Origin: CAZMCH01 sp964564735 | Lineage (GTDB): Bacteria; Poribacteria; DTPJ01 | DNA length: 5,545 bases | Assembly (NCBI GenBank): GCA_964564735.1 | Contig: CAZMCH010000159.1 | Span: 1-5,545 of the forward strand | Direction: 5' to 3' | In this document: positions 1 through 5,545 of the stretch, in pieces | Numbering within the stretch: the first letter of the stretch is position 1 | How the letters are laid out: the number at the start of each line of letters is the position of its first letter | Notes under the pieces: generated by a model | What the model was told of the DNA's origin: nothing | What the model saw: the letters and a program-made list of their open reading frames with translations, nothing else | Database searches by the model: none | Position numbers and translations under genes: made by a program

Positions 1-1
1 T

Positions 2-226
2 GGCTTTTGTCTGACTGTTACTTTTTTTACATATACAAGCTTTCTGTTGTATTTTATTCAATATAAAAAATAAATTACAATACTGGTATTAAAACGACTC
101 GGTGATAAGGTTAATATAGAGGCGGATATGCTCGCAAGATATTTAGAAAGGCTGATGATTGCCCCTAATAATGAGCAAAAATCTGCGATAGATGAAGAAT
201 TTTTGGCAAAACATGGTTTTATGTAA
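2..226 (+). CDS. ribE: Riboflavin synthase alpha chain, C-terminal fragment (5' truncated, damaged at the edge)
   Basis: This is the C-terminal ~74 codons of riboflavin synthase, which dismutates two 6,7-dimethyl-8-ribityllumazine molecules to riboflavin plus the RibH substrate. The clean part reads LKRLGDKVNIEADMLARYLE followed by a short variable tail and a TAA at 224-226. This matches the family's second-lumazine-domain ending (LG-x-LK-x-GD-x-VNIE-x-D-x-[IL]A-[KR]Y-x-ER). Codons 2-88 still align gap-free with the family pattern (G-x-S-LTV ... SFSV-x-LIPHT-x-K-x-T-x-LG) but with many changes, including TAA at 71-73 where Lys is usual. Reading one base over at about 44-55 restores S-F-S-V-V-F-I, which implies two compensating single-base indels. 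I favour sequence error at a contig end over a real pseudogene. Its position directly before ribBA-ribH supports the assignment. Confidence 0.8.
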
Positions 227-259
227 TAACAAAATACGTTACTGATTGGATGAGTGAAA

Positions 260-1486
260 ATGAAATTTAATACTATAGAAGAGGCTATTGAAGACATTAA
301 AAATGGCAAGATGGTCATAATCGTTGATGATGAAGATCGAGAAAATGAAGGCGATCTTGTTATGTCAGCAGAGAAAGTTACTCCTGAAGCCATCAATTTT
401 ATGGCAAAATTTGGCAGAGGATTGATATGTTTACCCGCAACAGGACAAAGGTTAGATGAACTAAGGCTTTGTCCGATGACGACAGGTAGCACAGCGCATC
501 TTGCCACTGCTTATGCTATATCTATTGATGCAAGGGATAAGACTTCTACTGGTATTTCTGCTTTTGACCGTGCGCATACAATATCACTATTTGTCGATCC
601 GAATACCAAACCTGAGGATTTTATGCGTCCCGGTCATGTATTTCCTTTGAGGGCAAGAGAGGGCGGAGTGCTTGTCAGAGCAGGACATACAGAGGCAGCG
701 GTTGATCTTGCAAAATTAGCAGGACTTTATCCAGCAGGCGTGATATGCGAAATAATGAATGATGATGGAACAATGGCTAGAGTTCCCGATCTCATGGAAT
801 TTGCAAAAGAACATGGGCTAAAAATCGCCACTGTTGCGGATTTAATACTTTATCGAAGAAGGATAGAAAAACTCGTTAGGCGTGAATGGTCTGCTCTATT
901 ACCTACAAAATTTGGCGAATTTATGATTCACGCATACAAAACCGAAATTGATAATGATGAGCATGTTGCACTTACTAAGGGTGAACTCAATGGAGATGAG
1001 CCAACATTAGTCAGGGTTCATTCAAAATGCCTTACAGGCGATACCTTTCACTCTCTTAGATGCGATTGCGGAGAACAACTTGATAAGGCGATGCAGATGA
1101 TTCAGGAAGAAGGTAAGGGCGTAATTGTATATCTGAATCAAGAGGGCAGAGGCATAGGTTTAACTAATAAAGTAAAGGCTTATGGGCTTCAAGACGATGG
1201 CTTGGATACTGTTGAAGCTAATGAACAACTCGGTTTTAAGCCTGATCTAAGGGAATATGGAATTGGCGCGCAGATCCTTGCAGACTTGGGATTGCATAAA
1301 ATACGCATAATGACTAATAATCCCCGTAAAATGTCTGCTTTGGCAGGATATGGGCTGGAAATTGTGGAACGAGTTCCTATTGAAATTCCGCCAAACGAGA
1401 TTAATATACAATATTTACAGACAAAAAAGCAAAAACTAGGACACGTATTTAATTGGGAAAAAGAGGAGGAGCTTGTAAAAAAATGA
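260..1486 (+). CDS. ribBA: Bifunctional 3,4-dihydroxy-2-butanone-4-phosphate synthase / GTP cyclohydrolase II
   Basis: A cytosolic enzyme that starts both branches of riboflavin synthesis: ribulose 5-phosphate to dihydroxybutanone phosphate (N-terminal half), and GTP to the diaminopyrimidine intermediate (C-terminal half). At 408 aa it has the usual full fusion length. RibB domain, residues ~1-200: the acidic metal/substrate loop DDEDRENEGDL at 23-33, STGIS at 96-100, RPGHVFPL at 123-130, AGHTEAAVDLAKLAG at 141-155 and CEIMNDDG at 163-170. RibA domain, ~205-400: zinc cysteines C257, C268 and C270 (C-x10-C-x-C), NQEGRGIGL at 293-301, Y308, R331 (aligned with the catalytic Arg of E. coli RibA) and NNPRK at 353-357. 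Both halves therefore look active. ATG 260 is preferred over GTG 254 because GGATGAG at 248-254 sits 5 bases before the ATG but overlaps the GTG. The GTG start would add only Met-Lys. It overlaps ribH by 4 bases. Confidence 0.97.
   Translation: MKFNTIEEAIEDIKNGKMVIIVDDEDRENEGDLVMSAEKVTPEAINFMAKFGRGLICLPATGQRLDELRLCPMTTGSTAHLATAYAISIDARDKTSTGISAFDRAHTISLFVDPNTKPEDFMRPGHVFPLRAREGGVLVRAGHTEAAVDLAKLAGLYPAGVICEIMNDDGTMARVPDLMEFAKEHGLKIATVADLILYRRRIEKLVRREWSALLPTKFGEFMIHAYKTEIDNDEHVALTKGELNGDEPTLVRVHSKCLTGDTFHSLRCDCGEQLDKAMQMIQEEGKGVIVYLNQEGRGIGLTNKVKAYGLQDDGLDTVEANEQLGFKPDLREYGIGAQILADLGLHKIRIMTNNPRKMSALAGYGLEIVERVPIEIPPNEINIQYLQTKKQKLGHVFNWEKEEELVKK
1463..1486 (+). promoter_or_regulatory. ribBA/ribH translational coupling site: strong Shine-Dalgarno, A7 run and ATGA overlap
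   Basis: A strong purine-rich Shine-Dalgarno sequence, GAGGAGGA, occupies 1463-1470 inside the end of ribBA. It is followed by seven A's (1477-1483), whose last A begins the ribH ATG (1483-1485) while TGA at 1484-1486 ends ribBA. The Shine-Dalgarno lies 12 bases before the ATG, which is long but usable. The overlap normally implies termination-reinitiation coupling, keeping RibBA and RibH in proportion. In the ribBA frame the run is A AAA AAA followed by the stop, which also fits a -1 slippery heptamer. Confidence 0.7.
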
Positions 1487-1947
1487 CAAAAATTTATCAA
1501 GGAACATTAATAGGGACAGGATTAAAAATTGGTATTGTCATCAGCCGATTCAATGAATTTATTACCTCTAAATTACTTGGTGGTGCATTAGATACACTAG
1601 AACGCCATGGTGTAAGCTTAGATGATATTGAAGTTGCATGGGTCCCAGGATCATTTGAAATACCTATAACTGCCGATAAGATGGCAACAAGCGGAAAATA
1701 TGATGCTGTTATATGTCTTGGTGCGCTGATACGTGGTGCAACTCCGCATTTTGATTATATAGCGGCGGAAGCATCAAAAGGTATTGCCCAAGTTGGTATG
1801 AAAACGGGTGTTCCAACTATCTTTGGCGTTATAACTACCGAAAGTATTGAACAAGCAATTGAGCGCGCTGGAACAAAAGCTGGAAATAAGGGATCAGACG
1901 CAGCAATAACAGCCATAGAAATGGCAAATCTCTTTAAGCAATTCTAA
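1483..1947 (+). CDS. ribH: 6,7-dimethyl-8-ribityllumazine synthase
   Basis: Lumazine synthase condenses the RibB product with the ribitylamino-pyrimidinedione to give the substrate of RibE, usually as a pentamer or 60-mer shell. The 154 aa length is typical. Visible active-site elements, numbered from ATG 1483: SRFNEF at 21-26 (F23 stacks on the pyrimidine ring), VPGSFEIP at 54-61, GALIRGATPHFDYI at 80-93 with the proton-transfer histidine H89, GVPTIFGVITTES at 109-121, and ERAGTKAGNKG at 127-137 with the phosphate-binding R128. All key positions are intact. An upstream TTG at 1453 in the same frame would give a non-homologous extension (MGKRGGACKK). I reject it because the family begins close to the ATG and the Shine-Dalgarno lies between the two. 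The next gene follows after 12 bases. Confidence 0.97.
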   Translation: MTKIYQGTLIGTGLKIGIVISRFNEFITSKLLGGALDTLERHGVSLDDIEVAWVPGSFEIPITADKMATSGKYDAVICLGALIRGATPHFDYIAAEASKGIAQVGMKTGVPTIFGVITTESIEQAIERAGTKAGNKGSDAAITAIEMANLFKQF

Positions 1948-1959
1948 ACAAGGTTAATA

Positions 1960-2211
1960 ATGGATAACATATTATCTTTTTTAGAGAATATTAATCTTAA
2001 TATTTTATTCACAATCTTAATATCGTCTCTAATTTTTATAATAATTATTATTGCATTAAATACTTGGGTGCTTATTGATTGCGGCAATAAAGAGCCAAAC
2101 GAATGGAAAAAAAAGAATAAGTGGATATTTATAATTGCGGTTATCCCTTTTGGATGGCTTGCCTATATAATCTTTAGACGTCCCAAGCGCATAAAACAGC
2201 TTGGGAAATAA
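1960..2211 (+). CDS. Small two-helix membrane protein with PLDc_N-like segment
   Basis: An 83-aa protein with two hydrophobic segments, about residues 13-39 (very Ile-rich) and 55-72, joined by a polar Lys-rich loop (NKEPNEWKKKNK) and ending in a basic tail (RRPKRIKQLGK). The part from W36 onward (W-x-L-x-D ... W-x-x-x-x-x-x-P-F-G-W-L-A-Y-x-I-x-R-R) resembles the phospholipase D-nuclease N-terminal segment (PLDc_N). That segment also occurs as stand-alone small membrane proteins of unknown function. There is no HKD catalytic motif, so no nuclease or lipase activity is implied. The basic tail suggests the C-terminus is cytoplasmic. ATG 1960 has a weak AAGG about 6 bases upstream. It lies 12 bases after ribH and 14 before nusB, so it is probably co-transcribed. 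An A8 run at 2107-2114 lies in the loop codons. Confidence 0.8.
   Translation: MDNILSFLENINLNILFTILISSLIFIIIIIALNTWVLIDCGNKEPNEWKKKNKWIFIIAVIPFGWLAYIIFRRPKRIKQLGK
2181..2206 (+). repeat. Perfect 8-bp inverted repeat at the end of the small membrane protein gene
   Basis: TCCCAAGC at 2181-2188 and GCTTGGGA at 2199-2206 are exact reverse complements around a 10-base loop. The hairpin ends three bases before the TAA of the upstream gene and about 20 bases before the nusB start. It is followed by AATAATAAGGAA, not a U-tract, so it is not a standard intrinsic terminator. It could be an mRNA-stability or pausing element, or a by-product of the codons for the basic tail. Confidence 0.5.
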
Positions 2212-2213
2212 TA

Positions 2214-2228
2214 AGGAACTTAATATTG
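2214..2228 (+). promoter_or_regulatory. Ribosome binding site supporting a TTG start for nusB
   Basis: AGGA at 2214-2217 is placed 8 bases before TTG at 2226-2228. No ATG or GTG is available in frame near the conserved RTKARESALQILYQ start of NusB, so the TTG is the most credible initiator. Confidence 0.7.
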
Positions 2229-2633
2229 CGGAAACGAACAAAAGCTAGAGAAAGCGCATTACAGATATTATATCAGGTCGAAATAACTAATGATAATATC
2301 AATCTCGTCTTAGAACAATACTGGAAAGAAAGAAAACGGAATCCAGAAGTAATTGAGTTTGCCAATCAATTAACCAAAGGAACAATTAGCCATTTAACTG
2401 AGATTGATAAGATAATATCATCGCATTCTGAAAACTGGAACATTGAGAGAATGCCTATAATTGATCGTAATATTATAAGACTAGCTACCTATGAGATCCT
2501 TTATATAGATGACATACCATCAAAAGTAACGATTGATGAAGCGGTCGAATTGGCAAATAGATTCGGATCGATAAATTCTGGAAAGTTTGTTAATGGTGTT
2601 CTTGATAAAATAATGACTCTTGGAAAAAATTAA
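2226..2633 (+). CDS. nusB: Transcription antitermination factor NusB
   Basis: NusB is an all-helical RNA-binding protein. With NusE (ribosomal protein S10) it binds boxA RNA and helps assemble the antitermination complex on rRNA operons. The 135 aa length is normal. Recognisable blocks: an Arg-rich N-terminus with ARESALQILYQ at 7-17 (RNA-contacting first helix), WNIERMPIIDRNIIRLATYE at 71-90 followed by ILYIDDIPSKVTIDEAVELA at 91-110, and the closing KFVNGVLDKI at 120-129. The start is TTG 2226. Location after ribH is a common bacterial arrangement, interrupted here by the small membrane gene. The next gene begins 5 bases after the stop. Confidence 0.96.
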   Translation: MRKRTKARESALQILYQVEITNDNINLVLEQYWKERKRNPEVIEFANQLTKGTISHLTEIDKIISSHSENWNIERMPIIDRNIIRLATYEILYIDDIPSKVTIDEAVELANRFGSINSGKFVNGVLDKIMTLGKN

Positions 2634-2638
2634 TAGGA

Positions 2639-4435
2639 ATGAAAAAGATATTTTTTATACTAATAGTCTGCTTTACAATATCAAATACAACAAATGCCTA
2701 TAAAACAATGGTTTTTGTCTCTGAATTTGGTGGAAAAGGTGAAGCATTAGGCAATTTCTCTGAAAAGATTCGTATTACCTTTGACAAAAATGGCAACATT
2801 TATATATTAGATCAGGATAATTTGTGCATCCAAAAACTTGATCAAGAGGGAAAGCCAATTTTTGATATTAAACCAAATGAGGAATTCTTATTTATAGATC
2901 CAAAAGATATAGCGGTTGACAACAAACAGAATATATATGTAGTTGATTGGAAATCCGTCCATATAGAAAACACTGAATCGCCTAAAATCTTTAATTATGG
3001 TGTATGTGTTCATAAATTCTCAGAAAAAGGCAAATTTACTGCCTCATATACACTTGAAAATTTAGCAAAAAAATCCATCGAAAAAGAAAGGGCAGTTCCT
3101 GCAATAGATACTGATGGCAATTTTTCTTTGCTTATTGTCCCGAAAGATCAGGACAGAGAGTTATATTTATGCGTTGATAATGATGAAAATATATATGTCT
3201 TGGATAAAGATAAAATAAGTAAACTAGATTCTTCTGGAAAATTAATAATTATCTTTGCTGAAAACGGCGATGGTTCTGGTCAATTTGATAAACCTACTGA
3301 TATAGTTGCCGATTCCGAAGGTAATATATACGTTGCAGATAGCGGAAATAACAGGATAACAAAATTTAATTCGGATGGGAAATTCCTTTTATCTTTTGGA
3401 AAAAAAGGTGATAAAGATGGAGCTTTTATAGGTAATATGTCTGTCATTATTGCAAATGATGGGACGATATTAGTTGCTGATTCGGCAAAATATGAAAAAA
3501 TCCTAAAAACGCAACTGAAAAATAGAAATATCGTAAGTTCTACGATACTTATTACTGGACAAGGTGATCCGATTATTCCCAAGAACAGAGAATTTCTCAA
3601 TGTTATGCGTAGAATTCAAAAATTTAACACTGACGGCAAATTCATCGAAAAGATGATTTATAATATTGATAAAAATGACCCTGAATTAAAAGACCTTGAA
3701 TTTAAGGCTATCGACCAAAATGGCAATCTTTATCTAATAGATAAAGAAAGTCTTGTAATAAGAAAGTATAAAATTCAGAAGGCTCTTTTGTGGGATTCGA
3801 TTGATAAAGTTTTTACCTATCGCTATCTTCATCAGGAAAGCCGTTATCAGCTTGATAATCCCTATGATTTAAACATCTACTACGATTTTGATGAGCGACA
3901 GAAATATTACCAAATGCTTGGTATTATGAGGTTTGATTATGACGTAACAGAAACATTTCATGTTGCTCTTAGTAGTCAGCTAAGTCATTTAAACGGAAAA
4001 ACGACAGACAAATACCCCGGAGAATATTTTGATAAGCTTGGATATATACAAGATGATGTTTCAAATGATAGGTATACTGCTGGAAAAATAAGACTGGATA
4101 TGAGTTTAATATTGGATCATGATCCATTTAGCTATCGTGAAGGAAATTTTTTTGCATATATTGGTAGCGGTAGATATGATTACACAGTAATTGCAACAGA
4201 CATTAATAATAAAAGAAGATTAGAACAGAATTTATGGTGGTCTGTATGGGCGATTGGCGCAAGTTATGATACTGGAAGTTCTCTACGAATTTCGCTTATT
4301 TTTTCCCAACATAGACCTTTGGATTACATGAATTATAAATATATATACTGGGATGAGACAAATGAACTTCGTAGCACAGGTCTTGGAGAAGGCAAATCCA
4401 CAAAAGCATTTTTGGCTATCGAGGGGGCGTTTTAG
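2639..4435 (+). CDS. Secreted NHL-repeat beta-propeller protein with a C-terminal outer-membrane beta-barrel-like domain
   Basis: A 598-aa exported protein of unknown function. Residues 1-20 are a Sec signal peptide (MKK, hydrophobic core, likely cut after TNA at 18-20); C11 lies inside the hydrophobic core and has no lipobox. Residues ~41-385 contain six propeller blades recognisable by the pattern D-x-x-G-N-I-Y-[VI]-x-D ... K-[LF]-x-x-x-G-K. They centre on ~46-76, 91-138, 178-206, 222-254, 269-340 and 356-386; the clearest is GNIYVADSGNNRITKF at 228-243. Blades 2 and 5 carry long insertions. Residues ~400-598 are aromatic-rich alternating strands with a terminal Phe (KAFLAIEGAF), resembling an eight-stranded outer-membrane barrel. 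NHL propellers usually bind proteins, peptides or other ligands; no catalytic motif is evident. AGGA abuts the ATG directly, so translation is probably coupled to nusB, whose stop is 5 bases upstream. The barrel call is inference. Confidence 0.85.
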   Translation: MKKIFFILIVCFTISNTTNAYKTMVFVSEFGGKGEALGNFSEKIRITFDKNGNIYILDQDNLCIQKLDQEGKPIFDIKPNEEFLFIDPKDIAVDNKQNIYVVDWKSVHIENTESPKIFNYGVCVHKFSEKGKFTASYTLENLAKKSIEKERAVPAIDTDGNFSLLIVPKDQDRELYLCVDNDENIYVLDKDKISKLDSSGKLIIIFAENGDGSGQFDKPTDIVADSEGNIYVADSGNNRITKFNSDGKFLLSFGKKGDKDGAFIGNMSVIIANDGTILVADSAKYEKILKTQLKNRNIVSSTILITGQGDPIIPKNREFLNVMRRIQKFNTDGKFIEKMIYNIDKNDPELKDLEFKAIDQNGNLYLIDKESLVIRKYKIQKALLWDSIDKVFTYRYLHQESRYQLDNPYDLNIYYDFDERQKYYQMLGIMRFDYDVTETFHVALSSQLSHLNGKTTDKYPGEYFDKLGYIQDDVSNDRYTAGKIRLDMSLILDHDPFSYREGNFFAYIGSGRYDYTVIATDINNKRRLEQNLWWSVWAIGASYDTGSSLRISLIFSQHRPLDYMNYKYIYWDETNELRSTGLGEGKSTKAFLAIEGAF

Positions 4436-4442
4436 TAAATTA

Positions 4443-5545
4443 ATGCTAGACAACAATCTATTTAAAAAAGGGTATTCATTCCCAAAAATAAATGATTTAA
4501 TAGATGTCGCAACCTTACAGCAGATACAGGATTGGGCAGCTATCACTGCAGGAGTATCTGTTCTGATAAGGGATGCGGAGGGAATTCCTGTAACTAAAGC
4601 GAGTCTTAGTAATGAATTTTGCAATCTAATATCCGGTGAAGAGCATATTAATCCCGAATGTCGGGAGTCAAACATAAAGGCAGCTGTTTTAGCAGCAAAG
4701 GCAGGCAAGCCTCAAAAATATACTTGCTATGCTGGTTTAACACAATTCGCTGCCCCGATCCAGATTGATGGGCATTTTCTAGGCACAATTGTTGTTGGTG
4801 ATAGACCAACTGAACCGATCAAGCCCGAAAAAATTAGAGAATTGGCAGATAGATTTAATATTGATTTTGACAGATTAATGGAAGCATCAAAAAGCGTCGA
4901 AATCTGGTCTGATGAAACTATTAGAAATACCGTTAACTTCCTTTATACAATAGCCAACACGCTTCTTATGATTTGCTATCAAGGCTATCATCTTAATAAA
5001 AATGTTCAGGAATTAACCGCCCTATTAGAGATAAGCCATATTTTGAATTCTACAATGGGCTTACAGGAAATGCTAGACAAAATATCAGAGGGTATTGTAA
5101 AAGTCTTAAATGTCAAAGCTAGCACTATAAGGCTTCTTGATAATAATGGTGTTGAGCTTGTATTGAAATCAATGTATAATCTCAGCCCCGATTATCTTAG
5201 TAAGGGACCTGTTATTCTTGAAGAGCATCCCATCTGTAAAATGGCATTGGAAGGAAAAACAAGCATAATATCAGATGTTACAAACGATCAGAGATTTGGA
5301 TATAATGATGCTGCAAAAAAAGAAGGTCTTCATACTATGCTATGCACAGGATTAAAAAGCAGAGACAAAGCTATTGGTACAATTCATCTTTACACTGGTG
5401 AACCTCATGAATTCACACAAGACGAGTTAATGCTAGTTCAGTCAATTGCTAATCAAGTAGCAATTGCCATAGAAAATGCAAAACTATACGAACAAAGCAT
5501 CGAAAAACAGCGCATGGAAAGAGAATTGATCATGGCTGGTGAGAT
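4443..5545 (+). CDS. PocR-GAF sensory signalling protein, C-terminus beyond the window (probable PP2C/SpoIIE-type phosphatase)
   Basis: An open frame from ATG 4443 to the right edge (367 codons, no stop). Residues ~20-180 match the PocR sensory domain: LQQIQDWAAITAGVSVLIRD at 25-44, FC at 59-60, PEC at 71-73, and YTCYAGLTQFAAPI at 93-106 followed by G-x-x-x-G-T-I-V-V-G-D. The three conserved cysteines are C60, C73 and C95. A helix at ~184-216 leads into a GAF domain at ~205-345, ending in DELMLVQSIANQVAIAIENA. The last residues, EKQRMERELIMAGE at 354-367, look like the coiled linker (ER-E-L-x-x-A-x-E-I-Q) that precedes SpoIIE/RsbU-type PP2C phosphatases; a histidine kinase or diguanylate cyclase output is also possible. 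No transmembrane segment is seen, so it is probably cytoplasmic. The Shine-Dalgarno is weak: GAGGGGG at 4421-4427 is 15 bases before the ATG, inside the preceding gene, whose stop is 7 bases upstream. Confidence 0.88.
   Translation, partial: MLDNNLFKKGYSFPKINDLIDVATLQQIQDWAAITAGVSVLIRDAEGIPVTKASLSNEFCNLISGEEHINPECRESNIKAAVLAAKAGKPQKYTCYAGLTQFAAPIQIDGHFLGTIVVGDRPTEPIKPEKIRELADRFNIDFDRLMEASKSVEIWSDETIRNTVNFLYTIANTLLMICYQGYHLNKNVQELTALLEISHILNSTMGLQEMLDKISEGIVKVLNVKASTIRLLDNNGVELVLKSMYNLSPDYLSKGPVILEEHPICKMALEGKTSIISDVTNDQRFGYNDAAKKEGLHTMLCTGLKSRDKAIGTIHLYTGEPHEFTQDELMLVQSIANQVAIAIENAKLYEQSIEKQRMERELIMAGE

Noticed and set aside
227..259. Possible promoter or riboswitch between ribE and ribBA
   Set aside because: The 33-base gap is too short for an FMN riboswitch, and no convincing -35/-10 pair is seen; any such control would lie upstream of the window.
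58..507. 149-codon open frame on the - strand over the ribE end and ribBA start
   Set aside because: It is antisense to conserved RibBA coding sequence, is Ser/Ile-rich low-complexity, and has no recognisable domain or operon context.
1453..1482. TTG-initiated N-terminal extension of RibH
   Set aside because: The extension encodes the Shine-Dalgarno region in another frame (MGKRGGACKK) and is not a RibH feature; ATG 1483 gives the normal family length.
1189..1500. 103-codon open frame on the - strand over the ribBA 3' end
   Set aside because: It is a shadow of RibA codons; no homology pattern is visible and it opposes the operon direction.
2056..2241. 61-codon open frame on the - strand over the small membrane gene
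   Set aside because: It is complementary to hydrophobic codons of the PLDc_N-like gene, whose + strand reading has a recognisable motif and correct spacing.
3280..3600. 106-codon open frame on the - strand inside the NHL gene
   Set aside because: It lies opposite well-defined propeller blades and has no independent signals.
4468..4483. Possible GGG...CCC hairpin just after the PocR gene start
   Set aside because: Only three G-C pairs form before mismatches, with no U-tract.
4652..4666. Hairpin TCCCGA-ATG-TCGGGA within the PocR coding region
   Set aside because: The 6-bp stem is perfect but the 3-base loop is tight, it lies inside conserved codons (NPECRES), and no nearby signal suggests an RNA role.
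4283..4708. 141-codon open frame on the - strand across the NHL/PocR junction
   Set aside because: It spans two good + strand genes and lies opposite the conserved PocR motifs.
1..5545. CRISPR arrays, tRNA/rRNA genes, insertion sequences, attachment sites
   Set aside because: No spaced direct repeats, tRNA-like cloverleaf, rRNA motifs, transposase frames or terminal inverted repeats were found by eye; the window is nearly all coding.

Overview
The window is a compact, AT-rich bacterial operon segment with every supported gene on the + strand. Adjacent genes overlap by 4 bases or are separated by at most 33. In order they are: the 3' end of riboflavin synthase (ribE), bifunctional ribBA, lumazine synthase (ribH), a small two-helix membrane protein with a PLDc_N-like segment, nusB, a secreted NHL beta-propeller protein with a beta-barrel-like C-terminal half, and the 5' part of a PocR-GAF signalling protein that runs off the right edge. 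No internal promoter or convincing terminator is visible, so a single read-through transcription unit is the simplest reading.

The host is probably a diderm (outer-membrane) bacterium. The propeller protein has an N-terminal signal peptide and a C-terminal half that reads as amphipathic strands ending in a terminal Phe, as outer-membrane barrels do. The ribE-ribBA-ribH-nusB core is a widespread arrangement and does not fix the phylum. The AT-rich base composition and the mix of NHL-repeat and PocR/GAF proteins would suit an uncultivated, environmentally derived lineage, but I cannot name one from the sequence.

Bases 1-1947 are the riboflavin block. RibBA makes both RibH substrates' precursors (the pentulose phosphate for the dimethyl-butanone phosphate branch, and GTP for the pyrimidine branch), RibH makes lumazine, and RibE dismutates lumazine to riboflavin. 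ribD is not in the window and would be expected upstream. The first ~90 bases of ribE look damaged (an in-frame stop and two compensating indels), while the rest of the gene is clean. This suggests poor sequence at a contig edge rather than a dead gene. The ribBA/ribH junction is an ATGA overlap on a run of seven A's behind a strong Shine-Dalgarno sequence.

Bases 1960-2633 carry the small membrane protein and nusB (TTG start). Bases 2639-4435 encode the most unusual protein: six propeller blades predicted to lie in the periplasm, followed by about eight strands with alternating short and long connections, as expected for a small outer-membrane barrel. Bases 4443-5545 encode the sensory part of a regulator whose last visible residues resemble the linker that precedes SpoIIE/RsbU-type PP2C phosphatase domains. 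The last two genes may form an envelope-sensing or signalling pair co-transcribed with housekeeping genes. That link is inferred from position only.
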